Origin: Thermoplasmata archaeon
GTDB lineage: Archaea > Thermoplasmatota > Thermoplasmata > Sysuiplasmatales > Sysuiplasmataceae
Reading direction: 5' to 3'
Assembly: GCA_021806165.1 (NCBI GenBank)
Contig: JAJZXY010000002.1
Coordinates: 1 to 64,000, forward strand
Length of the DNA: 64,000 nucleotides
Shown: piece by piece, positions 48,942-57,854 of the stretch
How positions within the stretch are numbered: the stretch's first letter is position 1
How the letters are laid out: every line of letters starts with the position of its first letter
Program-made: the position numbers and the translations under genes
The notes under the pieces: model-generated
Told to the model about the DNA's origin: nothing
The model's database searches: none
What the model saw: only the letters and a program-made list of their open reading frames with translations

Positions 48942-50450
48942 CTATAAAGGCTTGCCGTGTTCCCTGTCGGGGAGAACCAGCCCGTATGCGACATCATCAA
49001 GAGAACCGGCGGAGTCACCCACAAAGATGTGGCGTGTCTGGGTGAACTCCATGAGCCCCTCAATTCCAAGCTCCCTTCCAATGCCGCTTTCCTTGAACCC
49101 GCCCCTCGGTGCTGCGGAAGAGAGCATGTGGTAGTCATTCACCCACACGGTTCCAGCCTGGACCCTGCCGGCAACTCGCATCGCTCTTCCCATGTCCGAT
49201 GTCCACACACCGGCGGCCAGACCGTAACTTGTGTCATTTGCAATGCCGACCGCCTCCTCCTCCCCGCTGAATTCGGTGCATGTCAGGACTGGCCCGAATA
49301 TCTCTTCCCTGGCGACTGACATGTCGCGAGTCACCCCTGTCAGTATGGTGGGGGGATAGTAGAATCCGCCTTCAGGCACGGAGCCTGCAATATCCTTCCT
49401 GTAGTATATCTCGGCGCCCTTGGATGCGCCTTCGTCGACCATACCGCCGATCTTGTGAAGCTGGTCCCGGGTGGTGATCGCGCTTATGTCTGTGTCCATT
49501 TCCATGGGGTTGCCCGCCTTCATCCTTTCCGCGGCCATGACGAGTCTTTCAATGAATGCTTCACCGATGCTTTCTTCCACCAGCAGCCTGCTCCCGGACT
49601 CGCACAGCTGCCCTGAATTGAGGAATATGCCGAACATCACCCCCCTTACAGCCCTGTCAAGGTTGGCGTCGGCAAACACTATGTTGGGAGACTTCCCGCC
49701 CAACTCCATTGTAACCTTCTTGATGGTCCCGGACGCCTGCTCCTGGACCTTCTTTCCAGTGGAGGTTGAGCCTGTGAAGCTGAGCATGTTAACCCTCCTG
49801 TCCCCCGATAGCGCCCTTCCTGCCGTGTCGCCCGTACCAGTCACCACGTTGAGCACTCCCGGGGGCAGCCCCGCACGCTCAGCCTCCCTCGCAAGCTCAA
49901 GCGCCGTCAGCGGAGTATGCTGCGACGGCTTGAGTACGACAGTGTTGCCTGCCAGAAGCGCCGGAACAGTTTTCCAGACCGCCATGAGAAATGGAACATT
50001 CCATGGCGCAATCGCCGCCACAACGCCCATGGGAGCATGCTGCACTATGCCCCTGGTCCCCGGATACTCAGGATGATTCCTCCTCCCGGACATCCTGACA
50101 TTCAGGCCGGCATAGTAGCGTATGCATTCCACCGCGAGCGGAATGTCCATCAGAGCGCTCTGCCTGATGACCTTACCGGTGCACATGGACTCCAGAAGCG
50201 AGAACTCCTCCGACCTCTCCTCAATCATCGATGCGAGCCTTGAGAGCACCCTCCTTCTCTGGCTGAGCGATGTACTGGACCAGCCGGGGAATGCACCTTC
50301 AGCCGCCTCCACCGCCTCCGCGCACTTGTCTGCGGAAGCATGAACAACAGCCGCGACAGACGAACCGTCCGCGGGGCAGGTCAGTTCCTTCCTCTCCCCT
50401 TCCAGGTCCCAGGCACCGCCTACATAGTTTCCATAAATCTTCTGTTCCAA
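48942..50450 (-). CDS. Aldehyde dehydrogenase
   Basis: A 502-residue NAD(P) aldehyde dehydrogenase. Catalytic Cys is in NSGQLCESGSRLL, catalytic Glu in VTMELGGKSPN, the Rossmann loop is FTGSTSTGKKV, and the C-terminal oligomer segment is APRGGFKESGIGRELG. It resembles betaine/4-aminobutyraldehyde-type ALDHs, but the substrate is not set by sequence. Its place between two SCP2-type genes suggests oxidation of a fatty or isoprenoid aldehyde to the acid that the synthetase activates. Confidence 0.9.
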   Translation of the reverse strand: MEQKIYGNYVGGAWDLEGERKELTCPADGSSVAAVVHASADKCAEAVEAAEGAFPGWSSTSLSQRRRVLSRLASMIEERSEEFSLLESMCTGKVIRQSALMDIPLAVECIRYYAGLNVRMSGRRNHPEYPGTRGIVQHAPMGVVAAIAPWNVPFLMAVWKTVPALLAGNTVVLKPSQHTPLTALELAREAERAGLPPGVLNVVTGTGDTAGRALSGDRRVNMLSFTGSTSTGKKVQEQASGTIKKVTMELGGKSPNIVFADANLDRAVRGVMFGIFLNSGQLCESGSRLLVEESIGEAFIERLVMAAERMKAGNPMEMDTDISAITTRDQLHKIGGMVDEGASKGAEIYYRKDIAGSVPEGGFYYPPTILTGVTRDMSVAREEIFGPVLTCTEFSGEEEAVGIANDTSYGLAAGVWTSDMGRAMRVAGRVQAGTVWVNDYHMLSSAAPRGGFKESGIGRELGIEGLMEFTQTRHIFVGDSAGSLDDVAYGLVLPDREHGKPL

Positions 50451-50472
50451 GGTAAGACAGTCCTCCAGCAGC

Positions 50473-50877
50473 TCAGAACTCCGTATCCACCAGTTTCGCC
50501 GTGTTCACCATCTCCTTCGCCGCCCTGCTGTAACGCAGGACCTTCATGACAGGTCCCTTGAGCCTGAACTTCCCTGTAAGAAGGCCCTGTATGGGTTCTA
50601 TCTCGCCTCCAATCAGTCTTCTCCAGTTTCCGAACGGGCCGCTGTAGACGAACTCGGAGTCGGGAACATCATCCCCCTCGACGAACACCTCATATCCCCA
50701 GCAGGAGCCGTGATGGAGGTCCAGATAGATGTACCAGCTGGCGGCCAGCGTCTGGTCCTTCTCCACGCAGAGTGTGATGTCTCCCTCCCATCCCATCCCT
50801 GCATCCCTGTATCCTGTATTGGCGTTGAGCTGCCTTACGTATTCGTCAGCCCATTCCCTGCTTGGGAATCTAGGCAT
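50473..50877 (-). CDS. SCP2-like lipid-binding protein
   Basis: A 134-residue protein with an SCP2-type layout: WADEYVRQLNAN helix, then WYIYLDLHHGSCWGYEV strand and EPIQGLLTGKFRLKGPVMKV, the family ending before a final helix. It is more distant from SCP2 than the 48.6-kb copy. It is 22 bases upstream of the aldehyde dehydrogenase, so the operon carries two lipid carriers. Confidence 0.75.
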   Translation of the reverse strand: MPRFPSREWADEYVRQLNANTGYRDAGMGWEGDITLCVEKDQTLAASWYIYLDLHHGSCWGYEVFVEGDDVPDSEFVYSGPFGNWRRLIGGEIEPIQGLLTGKFRLKGPVMKVLRYSRAAKEMVNTAKLVDTEF

Positions 50878-50971
50878 GCATCATAATGGGATGGAGCGTA
50901 TAAACAGTTTCTCGGCAGGAGAATGGATGAGGACCCGGGCTCACGCTGCAGGCCGGAGGCAGAGGGTGCGG

Positions 50972-52069
50972 TCAATTCATGCCCTCAATCGTTCCCCTGA
51001 TGGCGGCTATGGCTGCTGCAGCATCGTTCTGGTTCACCCATCCCATGTGCCCTATCCTTATGTACTTCCCCTTGAGCACCGGATGGACGCCTGAGGCGAA
51101 CTCCACGCCACGCCCGATGCATCCGCTGAGGAATGCGTTCATGTCCAGCCCGTTCAGCATCACGCCCGTTACCGTGTTGCTCCTGAGTCCGGGGGAGGCC
51201 ACGATCCCGAGGCCCATGCCCTCCACGGAATCAGCGATCCTGGAGGCGACTGCCCTGTGCCTCTCTATCCTGTTCTCCAGTCCCTCCTCGCCCGACATCC
51301 TGAATGCCTCCCTTAGGCTCAGGACGGTTGATATCGGGGGAGTTGCAAAGTATCCACCCCTGCCCTCAAGCATCCCCTCCATGACAGGCTGCCAGTTGTG
51401 AAGGTCAAGGAAATAGCCCGAAACACCCTCTCCCTTCACGCCTGCGAGCAAATTCCTCCTGACTGCAAGCAGCCCCAGCCCAGGCGGTGCCCCGATTGCC
51501 TTCTGGCTGGCTGTCAGCACCACGTCGGCGCCCCAGCGGACGGCCTCCACGTTCTCCCCTCCCACGCTGGCAACCCCGTCAACGACTGTCAGCTCCGATA
51601 TTTGCCTGGCTGCTTCGATGAGTTCGGCCACGGGTGCACGGACCCCCGTGCTTGTTTCCACATGCGTCATCACCGTCATCCTGTACTTTGCCCCGCCGGA
51701 CTTCGATGCAATCTCTTCCGGCGTCACGGTGAGTCCAGGCGTGGCCTTCAGGCTGTCAACCTCAACAGGATAGCGCTCGAATATGCGCATCCACCTGTCC
51801 CCGAAAAGGCCGTTGCTCACGACAAGCACCCGATCCCCCCTCCTGAGGAAGGTTGTTACACTCTCCATTGCAGCCGTGCCGCTCCCCGGGATGATAAAAG
51901 GAAGATAGCTGTCATCGCCACCCATCACCTCCAGGACGCCGTGGAGGCTCTCCTTCATTGCCAGTACGAACTCATCTGTGGCGAAGCCCACGTTCTCGGC
52001 CACGCCTGCCAGCATGACCCGGTAGTTTCCCACGGAAGGACCCATGTGCATGAGAATTCTTCGCACCAT
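50972..52069 (-). CDS. Class V aminotransferase (alanine-glyoxylate/serine-pyruvate type)
   Basis: A 365-residue PLP enzyme. The PLP lysine is in VLTASQKAIGAPPGLGLLA, the cofactor Asp in LTVVDGVASVGGENV, and the N-terminal FIIPGSGTAAMESVTTF loop binds phosphate. Archaeal homologues interconvert alanine or serine with glyoxylate or pyruvate. It is the farthest upstream gene on this strand, separated from the SCP2-like gene by about 95 bases, so it may be in a different transcript. Confidence 0.85.
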   Translation of the reverse strand: MVRRILMHMGPSVGNYRVMLAGVAENVGFATDEFVLAMKESLHGVLEVMGGDDSYLPFIIPGSGTAAMESVTTFLRRGDRVLVVSNGLFGDRWMRIFERYPVEVDSLKATPGLTVTPEEIASKSGGAKYRMTVMTHVETSTGVRAPVAELIEAARQISELTVVDGVASVGGENVEAVRWGADVVLTASQKAIGAPPGLGLLAVRRNLLAGVKGEGVSGYFLDLHNWQPVMEGMLEGRGGYFATPPISTVLSLREAFRMSGEEGLENRIERHRAVASRIADSVEGMGLGIVASPGLRSNTVTGVMLNGLDMNAFLSGCIGRGVEFASGVHPVLKGKYIRIGHMGWVNQNDAAAAIAAIRGTIEGMN

Positions 52070-52185
52070 GTCGGCACTCTAACTGCTCAGCCGATTTATC
52101 TCTTGTGAATGAGCCGGGTGTGAATGGTATGATCTGAAACAAAAGAAGAAACAATTATAAGCAGTCTGCATAAATATCAAGCAGG

Positions 52186-53277
52186 ATGGCCTCAGCCAAC
52201 GGATCGCAGCTACTGGTGCACATCGTCACGGAGTACGAGGAGAAGCACAGGCAGGATATGGACAGCCTCGCTGCCGTACCCGGTTTCAGGGCGGATGCAG
52301 TCTCCCCCCTCTCATTCGTGCTCTCCCTGCATTCCCTCGGCTTCGGTTCAGTGGCTGTCCTTGAGCTTCCATTTGTTCAGGAGAATGAGCGTGAATTACT
52401 GGATCTCCTCACATCCTCCGCCGTACCGGCGGTCATCGTCACGGACGAACCGCTCCGCTACCTGGGATACACGGGGAAGGGCACCGTCCAGATTGTCATG
52501 CGTGAACCTGGATACACCAATCATCTCCCGGGAGCAGTAAGGGCGGCGCATGAGGCTGCTGCGCTCATAGTCGAGAGGAATACGCTTGAGAAGAGGCTGC
52601 AGGAGTATGCCCAGTATCTGGAGACAATAAACAAGATCATGGAGCATGACATAGGCGACATGAACCAGGCGATACTCACCTTCTCGGAACTGCTCAGGGG
52701 TTCGGCATCGCCCGCGAACAGGAATATTATAGACAACATACTGAGCCAGTCCAAGACCCTCGGGAATCTCATCAACTCATTCTCCAGGCTCGCACAGCTT
52801 GCACGTGGCAACGTGGAGGAGATGACGGTCAAGCCTCAGGAGCTTGCTGCATCCGCGACCGAAGGAATTTGCAAGTACAGGAGCGAAAGCGGCAGGGACT
52901 TCACATCTGAAATAAGCATCAGGGAGGGAATCCTGGTAATGGCAGATGCACATTTGTCCGATCTATTCCAGCACAGCGCATCGCTAGTCGCGGGGATGAA
53001 TCCTTCGTGCGACCGTTACACTGTGAGCACAAGGGACGGCCTCTCGCTTAACAGCTCTGTTGCCGTCCTGATGGCACCGGAGGGTCTGCCGGGCAACCTG
53101 ATGCCCAAGTCAATGGCCCACGTGGAGGACATGGACGCCCTCCTGAGGGGCAATGCGGACCTCATGGCAGTCATCATGCTGAGCAGGCGCTACGGGGGCA
53201 GCGCGTCAATCAGCCAGGCGGATTTCGGCGGGAAGGGATGCAGCTTTCTAACAATTCTGCTGCCTTCAGCCACCTGA
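52186..53277 (+). CDS. Degenerate histidine-kinase-like protein with pseudo-receiver
   Basis: A 363-residue soluble protein. Residues ~40-125 resemble a receiver domain without its phospho-Asp (VAVLELPFVQENERELLDLL). A helical HisKA-like segment at ~130-180 has NKIMEHDIGDMNQAILTFSE with a candidate phospho-His, H154. The C-terminal region matches a GHKL ATPase only weakly; no clear N or G boxes are seen (only FGGKGCSFLTILLP). It may be a scaffold or a weakly active sensor. ATTATAAG at 52154-52161 precedes it. No response regulator is adjacent. Confidence 0.65.
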   Translation: MASANGSQLLVHIVTEYEEKHRQDMDSLAAVPGFRADAVSPLSFVLSLHSLGFGSVAVLELPFVQENERELLDLLTSSAVPAVIVTDEPLRYLGYTGKGTVQIVMREPGYTNHLPGAVRAAHEAAALIVERNTLEKRLQEYAQYLETINKIMEHDIGDMNQAILTFSELLRGSASPANRNIIDNILSQSKTLGNLINSFSRLAQLARGNVEEMTVKPQELAASATEGICKYRSESGRDFTSEISIREGILVMADAHLSDLFQHSASLVAGMNPSCDRYTVSTRDGLSLNSSVAVLMAPEGLPGNLMPKSMAHVEDMDALLRGNADLMAVIMLSRRYGGSASISQADFGGKGCSFLTILLPSAT

Positions 53278-53284
53278 AATGGGT

Positions 53285-54214
53285 TCAGGCATCCGCTTCC
53301 TCAAGGTACTTCTGGGCATCAAGGGCTGAAACGCATCCCCAGCCTGCAGCAGTTATGGCCTGCCTGTATCTGTGGTCGTGAACATCCCCTGACGCAAACA
53401 CGCCCTCAATCTCTGTCCTGCTGCCGCCTGAGAGCTTGATGTACCCCTTCTCATCGAGTGGAAGCTGCCCCCTGAATATCTCGGTGTTGGGCTTGTGCCC
53501 TATCGCAACGAAGACCCCCTTAACCCCAAGTGTGCTCTTCTCCCCGCTCTTCAGGTTCTTTATGACAACGCCCTCGACATTCTTCTCCCCCACAATCTCC
53601 TCGACGACAGAGTCCCAGATGAATGATATCTTGCTGTTCTCCTTCGCCTTCCTTGCCATTATGGGGGAGGCCCTCAGTTCATCCCTCCTGTGTATTACAG
53701 TAACATGCGAGGCAAACCTTGTCAGGAAGAGCGCCTCTTCCATCGCAGAGTCGCCGCCTCCCACTACAGCTATGGGCATATTCCTGAAGAAGGCACCGTC
53801 GCAGGTTGCGCATCCGGAGACGCCCCTCCCCATCAGCTTCTTCTCAGACTCTATCCCCAGCCACATGGCGCTTGCACCAGTGGCCACAATAACGGACTTG
53901 GTGAGGAACTTCCTATCGCCAACATTGACCTCAAGGGGCCGCCTGCCGAAGTCGACCGACGTCACATCATCATCGAGGAAGTCAGTACCGAAGCGTGTGG
54001 CCTGCTCCCTCATCTTCACCATGAGGTCCGGTCCCAGTATGCTCTCCGGGAAACCGGGAAAATTCTCAACTTCGCTTGTGATCATGAGCTGTCCGCCCGG
54101 CGTCCTGCCAGCAACCACAAGAGGCTCAAGCATAGCCCTTGACGCGTAAATTGCGGCCGTCAGGCCGGCCGGCCCGGACCCTATTATAATCAGATTCCTG
54201 ACTTTTTCCTGCAT
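53285..54214 (-). CDS. trxB: Thioredoxin reductase
   Basis: A 309-residue FAD/NADPH flavoprotein. FAD loop LIIIGSGPAGLTAAIYASRA, the redox disulfide in GCATCDGAFF (~residues 134-137), NADPH loop IAVVGGGDSAMEEALFLTRF and the FAD-ribityl GVFASGDVHDHRYRQAITAA are all normal. It reduces thioredoxin or a similar protein. A TTTAAG box 24-29 bases upstream makes it leaderless. Confidence 0.95.
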   Translation of the reverse strand: MQEKVRNLIIIGSGPAGLTAAIYASRAMLEPLVVAGRTPGGQLMITSEVENFPGFPESILGPDLMVKMREQATRFGTDFLDDDVTSVDFGRRPLEVNVGDRKFLTKSVIVATGASAMWLGIESEKKLMGRGVSGCATCDGAFFRNMPIAVVGGGDSAMEEALFLTRFASHVTVIHRRDELRASPIMARKAKENSKISFIWDSVVEEIVGEKNVEGVVIKNLKSGEKSTLGVKGVFVAIGHKPNTEIFRGQLPLDEKGYIKLSGGSRTEIEGVFASGDVHDHRYRQAITAAGWGCVSALDAQKYLEEADA

Positions 54215-54237
54215 CGGGATTACTAACTGCAGGTAAT

Positions 54238-54243
54238 CTTAAA
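54238..54243 (-). promoter_or_regulatory. TATA box of trxB
   Basis: TTTAAG on the reverse strand, 24-29 bases before ATG 54214. Confidence 0.45.
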
Positions 54244-54250
54244 TCTTTTT

Positions 54251-54277
54251 GCCGCCCGCCCTCTCAGGGGGGGCGGC
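54251..54277. other. GC-rich hairpin between HTH gene and trxB
   Basis: GCCGCCC (54251-54257) pairs with GGGCGGC (54271-54277). It lies after the stop of the HTH gene and just before the trxB TATA box. It may separate the transcripts, but the bases following it on the transcribed strand are A-rich, not T-rich, so it is not a canonical terminator. Confidence 0.35.
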
Positions 54278-54290
54278 ATTCAGACGGAAT

Positions 54291-54626
54291 TCAGAACTCC
54301 GCCTTGGCCATCCCGTTCTGATGGTTCAGCGCGCGCCTCTTGGGGACCTGGTATTTCATTATCCTGTCCATGGGGCACTCCGTGAACTCCGCCAGAGTCA
54401 TGAGCCGCTCATATGTGAATGGCTGGGCACCCGTCAGCAGCTGCCTGACGCTCCAGCCGGGGTGGACGCGCGATCTGTAGCCGAGTATCCTTCCAAGCTG
54501 GTTGATGCTCCCTGCCTTGGTGATGGCCTTATTCAGGAGTTCAGTCCTGAAGTCCGCGGAGAGCCAGATCTTGCCGTCTCCCATCCAGGTGGATGTTTTT
54601 CTACCCGCATACTCCTCTCCGTTCAT
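54291..54626 (-). CDS. Small helix-turn-helix-like protein
   Basis: A 111-residue protein. Residues ~38-75 (GSINQLGRILGYRSRVHPGW, then SVRQLLTGAQPFTYERLMTL) resemble the lambda-repressor-type HTH found in archaeal regulators and at the start of some homing endonucleases, where a DNA-reading helix follows 'LG.I.GYS'. No LAGLIDADG motif is attached. It may be a DNA-binding regulator. It lies upstream of trxB on the same strand. Confidence 0.6.
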   Translation of the reverse strand: MNGEEYAGRKTSTWMGDGKIWLSADFRTELLNKAITKAGSINQLGRILGYRSRVHPGWSVRQLLTGAQPFTYERLMTLAEFTECPMDRIMKYQVPKRRALNHQNGMAKAEF

Positions 54627-54762
54627 CCCGTGGGAGAACCGGCTTGCATTATAATCCCATTTTGGTTCAAGTGTTGAACGGGACGGGGCGGGAGGGGCAT
54701 ATGACCTTTTTTGTCATCCCGGTTCAGCAACTTCAAAGTACATTGGTGTATGTTGCGGTTGC

Positions 54763-55815
54763 ATGGCAGGGCAGACTATGAAGGCTGTCAGATTCCACAG
54801 CCATGGCGGAGCGGACGTGCTTAGGTTCGAGGACGCACCCGTCCCCGAACCGGGAGACGGGCAGGTCCTGCTCAGGGTAATGGGGACTTCCGTAAACCAT
54901 CTCGACATTACGCTGCGTGACGGCTCAGCGGGAGTCAGGGTCAAGATGCCGCACACAGGCGGTTGCGACGCGGTAGGCACAGTCGTTTACGGGGAGGGGA
55001 AAGAGGGGCAATTTGGCGAAGGGGATTTGGTTGTCGTCAATCCGTCTCTTTCCTGCGGCCTGTGTCAGGAATGCAAAAGGGGAGAGGCTTCGCTTTGCGG
55101 CTCATTCGCAATACTCGGGGAGCATACGGACGGCGCGTTTGCGGAATATGTGGCGGTGCCTGAGAGAAATCTCAAGCGTGTGCCCTCCGGCTTTCCGCTT
55201 GTCAAGGCCGCGGCCGCTCCGCTTGTCTACCTTACAGCATGGCATGCCCTGGTGAAGCGGGCACGCATCCGCTTCGGGGAGAGGGTCCTTGTAACGGGCG
55301 GAAGCGGAGGCGTCTCGACTGCAGGGATACAGATTGCAAAGCTCTTCGATGCAGAGGTTGTCGCAACAACAAGGAGCGAGTCCAAGGCCGAAGCGCTCAG
55401 GAGACTGGGCGCGGACGATGTAATTGTCACCGGTGCCGGGGGGTGGGGGAAGCGCTATCTGGAGCAGAGGAAGATGGACGGCTTCGACATTGTTCTCGAC
55501 TCTGTCGGTGCTGCACTCTGGGGAGATTCCGTCCGAAGCTTGAGGAAGGGAGGCAGGCTTGTGAACTACGGCAGAACATCTGGCGGGTCGGTGGACGCAG
55601 AGCTTGGCCACCTCTTCTGGAAGCAGCTCCAGATTACCGGTTCGACCATGGGAGACCCTTCGGATTTCGAAACAGTCATGAACCTTGTATTCAGCAGGCG
55701 CCTGGACCCGGTGGTTGACGGCGTCTTCTCCCTCAGGGATGCCGCGAGGGCCCAGGAAAGGGTGGCATCCGCCTCCCAGCTTGGAAAGGTCGTGATGCTG
55801 GCGGGGGAAGCCTGA
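54763..55815 (+). CDS. Zinc-type medium-chain alcohol dehydrogenase/quinone reductase
   Basis: A 350-residue MDR enzyme. The structural zinc loop CGLCQECKRGEASLC is present, the catalytic zinc region is GGCDAVGTVV (the first ligand is Cys in HTGGCDAVG), and the NAD(P) loop is VLVTGGSGGVSTAGIQIAKL. It could reduce aldehydes, ketones or quinones. The start may be ATG 54763 or ATG 54778, 15 bases later. It has no close co-oriented partner upstream. Confidence 0.82.
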   Translation: MAGQTMKAVRFHSHGGADVLRFEDAPVPEPGDGQVLLRVMGTSVNHLDITLRDGSAGVRVKMPHTGGCDAVGTVVYGEGKEGQFGEGDLVVVNPSLSCGLCQECKRGEASLCGSFAILGEHTDGAFAEYVAVPERNLKRVPSGFPLVKAAAAPLVYLTAWHALVKRARIRFGERVLVTGGSGGVSTAGIQIAKLFDAEVVATTRSESKAEALRRLGADDVIVTGAGGWGKRYLEQRKMDGFDIVLDSVGAALWGDSVRSLRKGGRLVNYGRTSGGSVDAELGHLFWKQLQITGSTMGDPSDFETVMNLVFSRRLDPVVDGVFSLRDAARAQERVASASQLGKVVMLAGEA

Positions 55816-55846
55816 TGAGCATGGCGACCGATGGCGGGCTGTGAAG

Positions 55847-55856
55847 ACTTAAATAC
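55847..55856 (+). promoter_or_regulatory. TATA box of the IscA-type gene
   Basis: ACTTAAATAC lies ~35-44 bases before ATG 55891, leaving room for the short leader with a GAGGT ribosome site (55879-55883). Confidence 0.45.
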
Positions 55857-55890
55857 AAAAATAGACAGTAATAGAAGAGAGGTCAAAGGG

Positions 55891-56220
55891 ATGTTCGACA
55901 TTATATTCACAGAAAAGGCAATCGACAAGGTAAAGACGCTTATCCCCGCGGGTGAGCAGAAGCAGGCGCTGAGGCTTTATGTCGCAGGCGGCGGCTGCGG
56001 CGGATTCAAGTACGGCATGAATTTCGAAACGAAGGTTGACGCACTGAATGATTTCCAGATTGAGAAGGGTGGCGTAAAGGTCGTTGTCGACAGGGAAAGT
56101 GCCACGTACCTCGAGGGAACGGAAATAGACTACGTGGACAGCCTTCAGGGCTCAGGCTTCACCTTCAGCAATCCCAACGCGCGCACCACCTGCAGCTGCG
56201 GCCAGTCTTTCACCGCCTGA
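55891..56220 (+). CDS. HesB/IscA/ErpA-type iron-sulfur carrier
   Basis: A 109-residue A-type carrier that passes Fe-S clusters to target proteins. The three cysteines are in AGGGCGGFKYGM and the terminal TTCSCGQSF. ATG 55891 is chosen because of the GAGGT site; the open frame begins at 55831 inside the end of the dehydrogenase region. Length is normal for the family. Confidence 0.92.
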   Translation: MFDIIFTEKAIDKVKTLIPAGEQKQALRLYVAGGGCGGFKYGMNFETKVDALNDFQIEKGGVKVVVDRESATYLEGTEIDYVDSLQGSGFTFSNPNARTTCSCGQSFTA

Positions 56221-56652
56221 TCAGGGATTGAGGCCGAGTCTGCCAAAGAGCAGCTTCTTCCCCTCCTCCAGCTTGTCCACTCCAATCACAAACTCGACGC
56301 TCCCGCCTTTCCTGTTTATGATGTAGGCCGAGGTGACTCCAACCGAGGCCCGCTTCATTTTCCTCAGCAGCTTTGCAAGCGCGCCTGGCTTGTCGTCTAC
56401 AGTAACAGTGAGTATTTCATCTTCTGTATACTCATACTTAAGCTGCTTCAGGAGCTGCCTGCAGGTCGCCTCGTCCGAGGTTATGAGCCTGACATGCACC
56501 CTCCTTTCACCATCGGTGCTCATTGCGAGGGTAAGTATGTTCACACCGCTGGAGCCAAGTGACTCGGCGAGTTCGGCAAGGCCGCCGCCCCTGGAGTCCA
56601 TGAGGACCGCGAATTCCTTCGTTGTCTCCCCTGCGGTTATAGGTGTACTCAA
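56221..56652 (-). CDS. Tandem ACT-domain protein
   Basis: A 143-residue protein of two ACT modules (FAVLMDSRGGGLAELAESLG and VTVDDKPGALAKLLRKMKRA). Such ACT-only proteins bind amino acids and modulate partners. It abuts the M48 protease gene (six-base gap) and converges with the IscA gene, the two stop codons lying side by side. The ligand is unknown. Confidence 0.75.
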   Translation of the reverse strand: MSTPITAGETTKEFAVLMDSRGGGLAELAESLGSSGVNILTLAMSTDGERRVHVRLITSDEATCRQLLKQLKYEYTEDEILTVTVDDKPGALAKLLRKMKRASVGVTSAYIINRKGGSVEFVIGVDKLEEGKKLLFGRLGLNP

Positions 56653-56658
56653 GATATT

Positions 56659-57816
56659 TCAAACTTGGTCTTGTTTGTGGCCGGACCACCTCTCCCCGTC
56701 GGCTATGCGGTCAGCCGTGGGAGGATGAGATGCGAACAGTATCTTCCTGAGTCCCCTGACTGAATCGTCCATCATGTTGATGTCGCACAGCCTCTTCTCG
56801 CCGGATATGAATGCAACCGGATCACCCGTCAGCCCGAGTGCGAACAGGTCCGCCCTCCTCTCCACCCTCCTGGAATGCATGTTGAGCAGAGGCGACAGAG
56901 CGAACTGGAAGGCGCCGGCGGCAAGCAGGAGCCAAAGCAGCATCGACGGGTCATGCACTGAGTAGACTGCACCTGAGTCAAGCAGCGGCCTGAGCACGAG
57001 GCTCATGATAAATGCGGTGGAGAGGGCGGTTCCCACGCCTATGGCCGCAGCAGCTGCCGTGTCCCGCCTGACATAGTGGCCGAGTTCGTGGGCAAGTATC
57101 GACTCAACCTCAGGAGGTGCAAACTTCTCAAGCAGGTTGTCGAACAGCACAATCTTCCTTCCCCTTCCCAGCCCGGTCACGAATGCATTCGCATTCCCTG
57201 ACCTTGAACTCTCGTTCATTGTGAAGACCTCCATCCTTTCGAGTCCGAGCCGCGAAAGGACCTTTCTCACCCTCTCCTTCATCTCCCCTTCATGCATCGG
57301 CCTGATCCTGTAGAAGAAGCGTGCAAACAGAAGCGGAAAGAGTCTGGAATATGCCGCCCCTGCGAATATGAATGCGGCGGCAGCCTCCAGCCACCAGTAT
57401 ACTCCGCCGCTGCTAATGAGGTAGAGGAGGAAGAGAGCTGCCGGGATGGAGAAGGCAGAGGAGAGGAGAAGGCCCCTGAACTGGTCCCACAGCCATGCTG
57501 TCCATCCCTGGGTAGATACACCATACTCCTTCCTCAGCCTGTAGCGCCAGTAGGAGGATGCAATGCCGAGCAGGAAGAAGAACAGGACTGCCGAAAGTGT
57601 GAACAGCGCGGCGGAGGCCTGCCACGGCAGTCCCCTGAGCAGCAGAGCATAGCGCTCGGCAATGCCGAGGGCGAGCAGTATGACGAGAACAAGCGTCTCG
57701 AGTGCAGTAGACAGAATGGCTGCCCGGTAGGACCTGCCTGAAAGCTCCCTCGCCCTCACCCGCGTCCGGGCGTCAAACTCGTACGGGTAGGCAACCGGCT
57801 GATCGTTCTCAGTCAT
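56659..57816 (-). CDS. M48-family membrane metalloprotease (Ste24/HtpX-like)
   Basis: A 385-residue membrane protease with several hydrophobic segments in the first ~170 residues. The zinc motif is ILAHELGHYVRRDT (HELGH) and the later Glu ligand is in RRVERRADLFALGLTG. Seven or so helices and RVKGLGRGRKIVLFDNLLEK-like strand order fit Ste24/HtpX; here the segment reads VTGLGRGRKIVLFDNLLEKF. It degrades misfolded membrane proteins or cleaves prenylated peptides in relatives. It precedes the ACT gene. Confidence 0.88.
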   Translation of the reverse strand: MTENDQPVAYPYEFDARTRVRARELSGRSYRAAILSTALETLVLVILLALGIAERYALLLRGLPWQASAALFTLSAVLFFFLLGIASSYWRYRLRKEYGVSTQGWTAWLWDQFRGLLLSSAFSIPAALFLLYLISSGGVYWWLEAAAAFIFAGAAYSRLFPLLFARFFYRIRPMHEGEMKERVRKVLSRLGLERMEVFTMNESSRSGNANAFVTGLGRGRKIVLFDNLLEKFAPPEVESILAHELGHYVRRDTAAAAAIGVGTALSTAFIMSLVLRPLLDSGAVYSVHDPSMLLWLLLAAGAFQFALSPLLNMHSRRVERRADLFALGLTGDPVAFISGEKRLCDINMMDDSVRGLRKILFASHPPTADRIADGERWSGHKQDQV

Positions 57817-57854
57817 TATCTCCCTCCGCTGCCCCGGGCAGCTCCTGGCTGTCT

